Source: Cohnella herbarum (GTDB lineage Bacteria > Bacillota > Bacilli > Paenibacillales > Paenibacillaceae). From it: DNA of 64,000 bases. Below the pieces are notes generated by a model that worked only from the letters and a program-made list of their open reading frames with translations, searched no databases and had not been told where the DNA came from. The DNA is taken from contig NZ_CP051680.1 in NCBI RefSeq assembly GCF_012849095.1, positions 6,444,001 to 6,508,000 on the forward strand. Reading direction: 5' to 3'. Of this stretch, positions 61,137 through 64,000 are shown piece by piece. The position numbers were made by a program, and so were the translations under genes. How positions within the stretch are numbered: position 1 is the stretch's first letter; each line of letters starts with the position of its first letter.

Positions 61137-61323
61137 CTAAGTGTAAAAATGGCACTTAGATCGAGATGAGTTTTCCCGAAGAGTGAACTAAATGTAAAAC
61201 ATGCAACTAGTTTGAACGGTTTGCTCGAATCGAGTCAATGAACCGCCAACTAGTTGTATATTTTCCACTTAGATGTTGAAGATGCAAAGTTTCCGGGAAT
61301 CTAAGTGTACATTATGCACCTAG
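61137..61323. repeat. Array D, four spaced near-palindromes
   Basis: Four 23-base elements of the form CTARNTGTA-N6-TGCAMYTAG lie at 61137, 61188, 61250 and 61301 (some with changes). Starts are 51, 62 and 51 bp apart. Each begins and ends with CTA(A/G)-type half-sites. It lies between two terminators with no coding sequence. Confidence 0.65.
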
Positions 61324-61368
61324 AGTAAACCTCTAGCCTTAGGAAAGAGCGATAACCTCTAAACCGTG

Positions 61369-61408
61369 CCTTCGAGTCTCGCTATCATGGCGGACTCGAA
61401 GGTTTTTT
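61369..61408 (+). terminator. Orphan terminator after array D
   Basis: CCTTCGAGTC and GACTCGAAGG perfect arms, then six T residues. No gene lies between it and the terminator 280 bp upstream, so it may end a short non-coding transcript. The rest of 61409-61547 shows nothing recognisable. Confidence 0.8.
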
Positions 61409-61547
61409 GGCGTTTTGCCGGAGCTTGGTAAACAGAGTTGCCGAAAGTAAAAATGTTTCCGTATAACCGCCGGAGCGACATGGGCTATCATGAAGTTGCG
61501 AAAACCCGGGACTATAGGCCGCAGGGGTGAAAGGAGACGTCGCTGGC

Positions 61548-62516
61548 ATGAAATTAATCGTGGAAACAAGCTTGGAGCGGCCGTTGTTGAAAAAAGGGGA
61601 CGCGGGCACCGAGGGCATCGAGTTCGGGTTCGAGGGCGGCCGAGTCGTGCGAGCAGACGGAAAACTCCATCTGTTTACGTCGGAGATGCTTGGCAAGCCA
61701 AGATTCGTCAAAATGCGCCTTGCGCATTGGAGCAGCGTCGACGGGCTCGAGTGGGAACGGGTATCGACGTTGTTCGAATCCAGCGGCGAATATCTCGGGC
61801 AGGATCCGCGAGCATCGCTGTGGTCGCCTATGCCGATATACGATCCAGCTGCGGAGAGGTGGAATTTATTTTACGTGGCGTATAATTCGATGCCGAGCAC
61901 GGATCAGGCTTGGTATGAGAACTTCGAGGGGAAAATCTGGCGCGCGGTTTCCGAAAAAGGGGGCCAGGAGGGCATCGGGGGACCGTACGCGAACGTCGGA
62001 ATCGTGATGGAACCGAGCGCGGAATCGGAACCGTGGGAAGGCCTTCAAGGGACGGATTCGTTCTTTCCGTTCCAAGCCGGCGGCCGATGGCTCGCGTTCT
62101 ATGGCAGCGCGAAAACAGAAAAGCTTCCGGTGTCTTTCTGGGGCGTCGGTCTAGCGGAGTCGGATAGGCTGGACGGCGGTTGGACGAGGTGTTCCGGCCT
62201 TAATCCGGTTCGTATCGACGAGACGTGGGTGGAGAATCCCGTCGTGACACGGCTAGATAACGGAACTTACGTCGCGCTGTTCGACGGGGGTCCGGACCAT
62301 GGCACATTCGGTTACTCGGTTTCCGAAGACGGTTACCGCTGGTCCAAGGGAGAGTACGTGTTTTTTCGGAAAGGGGGGTGGGTAAGGGACGTGCGTACTC
62401 CGCTGTGCCTCCTGTCTAACGAGGATGACACGTACGCGATTTACTACACGGCGTTCGATCACGGATTGTACGGCAGCTTGGGCAAAGTTATCGTTCGAAT
62501 CGAAAACAATTCATAG
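61548..62516 (+). CDS. Five-bladed-propeller glycosidase-like protein
   Basis: A 322-aa protein without a signal peptide, with repeated blade motifs typical of GH43/GH32/GH130-like folds (RADGKLHLFTSEML, SLWSPMPIYDPAAERWNLFY, DSFFPFQAGGRWLAFYGSAK, WVENPVVTRLDNGTYVALFD). I cannot place it in a named family, though the Asp and Glu residues at blade starts look catalytic-like. AAGGAG is 11 bases before ATG 61548. It lies between GH42 and a GH53-like gene, so it probably acts on the same polysaccharide. Confidence 0.75.
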   Translation: MKLIVETSLERPLLKKGDAGTEGIEFGFEGGRVVRADGKLHLFTSEMLGKPRFVKMRLAHWSSVDGLEWERVSTLFESSGEYLGQDPRASLWSPMPIYDPAAERWNLFYVAYNSMPSTDQAWYENFEGKIWRAVSEKGGQEGIGGPYANVGIVMEPSAESEPWEGLQGTDSFFPFQAGGRWLAFYGSAKTEKLPVSFWGVGLAESDRLDGGWTRCSGLNPVRIDETWVENPVVTRLDNGTYVALFDGGPDHGTFGYSVSEDGYRWSKGEYVFFRKGGWVRDVRTPLCLLSNEDDTYAIYYTAFDHGLYGSLGKVIVRIENNS

Positions 62517-62528
62517 GAGGTTTTCCTT

Positions 62529-64000
62529 ATGTTTCGGAGAGGTTCATTCAAGCTTGTTCTAACCGCGGCTCTTGCTTTGGCCGTTAGTTTTCCGGCTTTC
62601 GGTTCGCAGGTCGCGAACGCCACTACGCCTTTTCGCGTGGGCATGTCGATTAGTCCGTTCGCGGACTCGCAGTTGGCCGCGGGAGTGAAGTACACCGACG
62701 GCTCGATGACCGCCGACGATATCGGAGAGCTTACGACGATGTACAAGAACCACGGGGCGAACGAAGTATTCGTTCGGGTATCGACAGACTCCGCGTATCC
62801 GTCGGTCGGTACGAACCATAGTCTCGCCCGTGCGCTCGAACGCGCCGATACGGCGATCGCGGCCAGCTTGCCGCTGAACGTGGAACTCGGATTATGGAAG
62901 CACTACGGGGATTTCGCCGGACAGCCGCAGCCGGACTTCTCGGAGTATCCGTCCATTACGCTGCCTGGCGCGTGGGAGACGTTAACGATCGGGCAGATGG
63001 TTGACGCGCTGGAGCAATACGGGGCGCTCGTCGCGCAAAAGTTCGAAGACAAGGGAGTCACGGTGAACGTGTGGGATTTGGGCAACGAGGTCGATTTCGG
63101 AACGGCGGGCGTTTCCGTGGCGCCTATGCCCGGAGCGTACGAATCGGAGCAGGGACCGAATTGGTACAAAGCGCCGAACGCCGTTAATCCGACGATCGGC
63201 ACGGAAAGCGTCAATTCGCTGCTGGCGATGACGGAGCCCGCCCGGATCGCTTGGCTGGAAACGAACCTGTGGCCTTACGAAGCACAATTGTTGAACGCCG
63301 TCAGAGAAGGGATTCTTACCGTATTTCCGGACGCCAAGTTTTCCACGCATATCTCTCAATCGCTGAGCGGCAACTTCGCGATCGCCTTCTACGAGGCGAT
63401 GGAGGACAACGGCTTCCCGGTCGACGAGCTTGGCTTCTCTTTCTTCCCGAGTGCCTTCGCTTCGTCGAACGATAGCATTCTCGTCTTCCAATATGCGATG
63501 AAAGCGGTCAAGGCTCACTTCGCGAAGCCGATTTTCCTTGCGGAATTCGCGTATCCGTCCGGAGCGATGAGCGGTACGTACGCCGCTTGGGGCAATCAGC
63601 AGAAAGGGTATCTGCTGAAGCCCGAAGGCCAGAGCGAGCTTCTGAGGGACTTGTCCAGTTGGGCGGCGGCGCTCGGCTTCTCCGGTATCAGGCCGTGGGC
63701 GCCCGATCTTGTCTATGGCGGATACGGATGGGAGCCGCTCGCGCTGTTCAGCTCGAATCCGTCCTCCAGTCTGACGAAAACGGCGCACGGAACAATCGAT
63801 TCGATCGCTCTAGGCGCCGCATCTCCGGCAATCGACGCCGTACCCGCTTTAATGGATGGATTCGAAAATAATAATTTTACGCAGATCGGTTGGACCAATA
63901 GCGGGGCGGACATTCAATCCACCTATAAGTACGAGGGCAACTATGCCGCAAGGTTTAATTGGAGCGACTCGATCACCCATCCGCTTCTGTACGGCACTTA
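62529..64000 (+). CDS. Secreted GH53-like endo-galactanase, incomplete at window end
   Basis: The first 490 codons of an exported enzyme, open to the end of the window. A signal peptide (to about residue 36, SQVANA) precedes a GH53-like barrel (FRVGMSISPFADSQLAAGVK). The acid/base Glu187 is in WDLGNEVDFG and the nucleophile Glu339 in IFLAEFAYPSG, where GH53 has ETxYP. After about residue 435 a further domain begins (MDGFENNNFTQIGW), probably carbohydrate-binding. GGAGG precedes the ATG, 12 bp after the propeller gene. With GH42 it would break down beta-galactan outside the cell. Confidence 0.8.
   Translation, partial: MFRRGSFKLVLTAALALAVSFPAFGSQVANATTPFRVGMSISPFADSQLAAGVKYTDGSMTADDIGELTTMYKNHGANEVFVRVSTDSAYPSVGTNHSLARALERADTAIAASLPLNVELGLWKHYGDFAGQPQPDFSEYPSITLPGAWETLTIGQMVDALEQYGALVAQKFEDKGVTVNVWDLGNEVDFGTAGVSVAPMPGAYESEQGPNWYKAPNAVNPTIGTESVNSLLAMTEPARIAWLETNLWPYEAQLLNAVREGILTVFPDAKFSTHISQSLSGNFAIAFYEAMEDNGFPVDELGFSFFPSAFASSNDSILVFQYAMKAVKAHFAKPIFLAEFAYPSGAMSGTYAAWGNQQKGYLLKPEGQSELLRDLSSWAAALGFSGIRPWAPDLVYGGYGWEPLALFSSNPSSSLTKTAHGTIDSIALGAASPAIDAVPALMDGFENNNFTQIGWTNSGADIQSTYKYEGNYAARFNWSDSITHPLLYGT

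Overview
The window looks like chromosomal DNA of a Gram-positive, spore-forming member of the Paenibacillaceae (Paenibacillus/Cohnella type). Evidence: strong AAGGAGG-type ribosome sites with frequent GTG/TTG starts, an SLH-domain surface protein, several lipoprotein-based sugar ABC importers, a YesM/YesN-type two-component pair, a Cse60-like sporulation protein, a DinR/LexA-type SOS box, and cyclic-di-AMP (ydaO-type) riboswitches. No rRNA, tRNA, CRISPR array or complete insertion sequence was seen.

Layout. 1-1.9 kb: aldo/keto reductase and a viroplasmin-type RNase H. 2-12.5 kb: a surface carbohydrate locus, made of a sugar ABC importer (minus strand), a divergent SLH protein plus a large secreted partner that each carry part of a propeller, a GntR/UTRA repressor, and a GH4 6-phospho-glycosidase. 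Similar TTGTTAYTACAA-like sites in the promoters suggest one GntR regulon. 12.7-19.4 kb: a tightly overlapping operon with a binding protein, two permeases, an ATPase, a DeoR regulator, an alkaline-phosphatase-fold phosphoesterase and a PHP hydrolase, probably for uptake and breakdown of a phosphorylated organic compound. 19.4-25.6 kb: a TetR module with four matching operators, a Cse60-like protein, an orphan DNA methyltransferase, a secreted protein with copper-amine-oxidase N-like and DUF3298-like parts, a broken Rpn-type nuclease gene, a cyclophilin lipoprotein and an unknown riboswitch-controlled gene.

25.6-35.6 kb is a potassium/cyclic-di-AMP locus. Two tandem plus-strand c-di-AMP riboswitches, each with its own terminator, lead into a small Rossmann-like protein, a 36-aa membrane peptide and kdpFABC. 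A third riboswitch on the other strand leads into an unknown gene. After kdpC come a 51-bp tandem array and a 13/14-bp minisatellite, then a 780-aa protein that is a tandem duplicate of the KdpD sensor half with no kinase.

35.7-52 kb holds housekeeping and accessory genes: a heterodimeric ABC exporter, a glycosyltransferase, an L,D-transpeptidase, a secreted coiled-coil protein behind an attenuator-like leader, an SDR, CstA with its small partner, a divergent SOS pair (HMCES/YolD), hydrolases and an acetyltransferase. 52-64 kb is a galactan-type utilisation locus: LplB/YtcP-like permeases with a binding protein, YesM/YesN-type regulators, GH42 beta-galactosidase, a five-bladed-propeller glycosidase-like protein, and a GH53-like secreted galactanase that runs off the end.

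Four intergenic arrays with different sequences (31.9, 49.4, 51.5 and 61.1 kb) share a period of about 51-52 bp. This is the least explained structural signal in the window.
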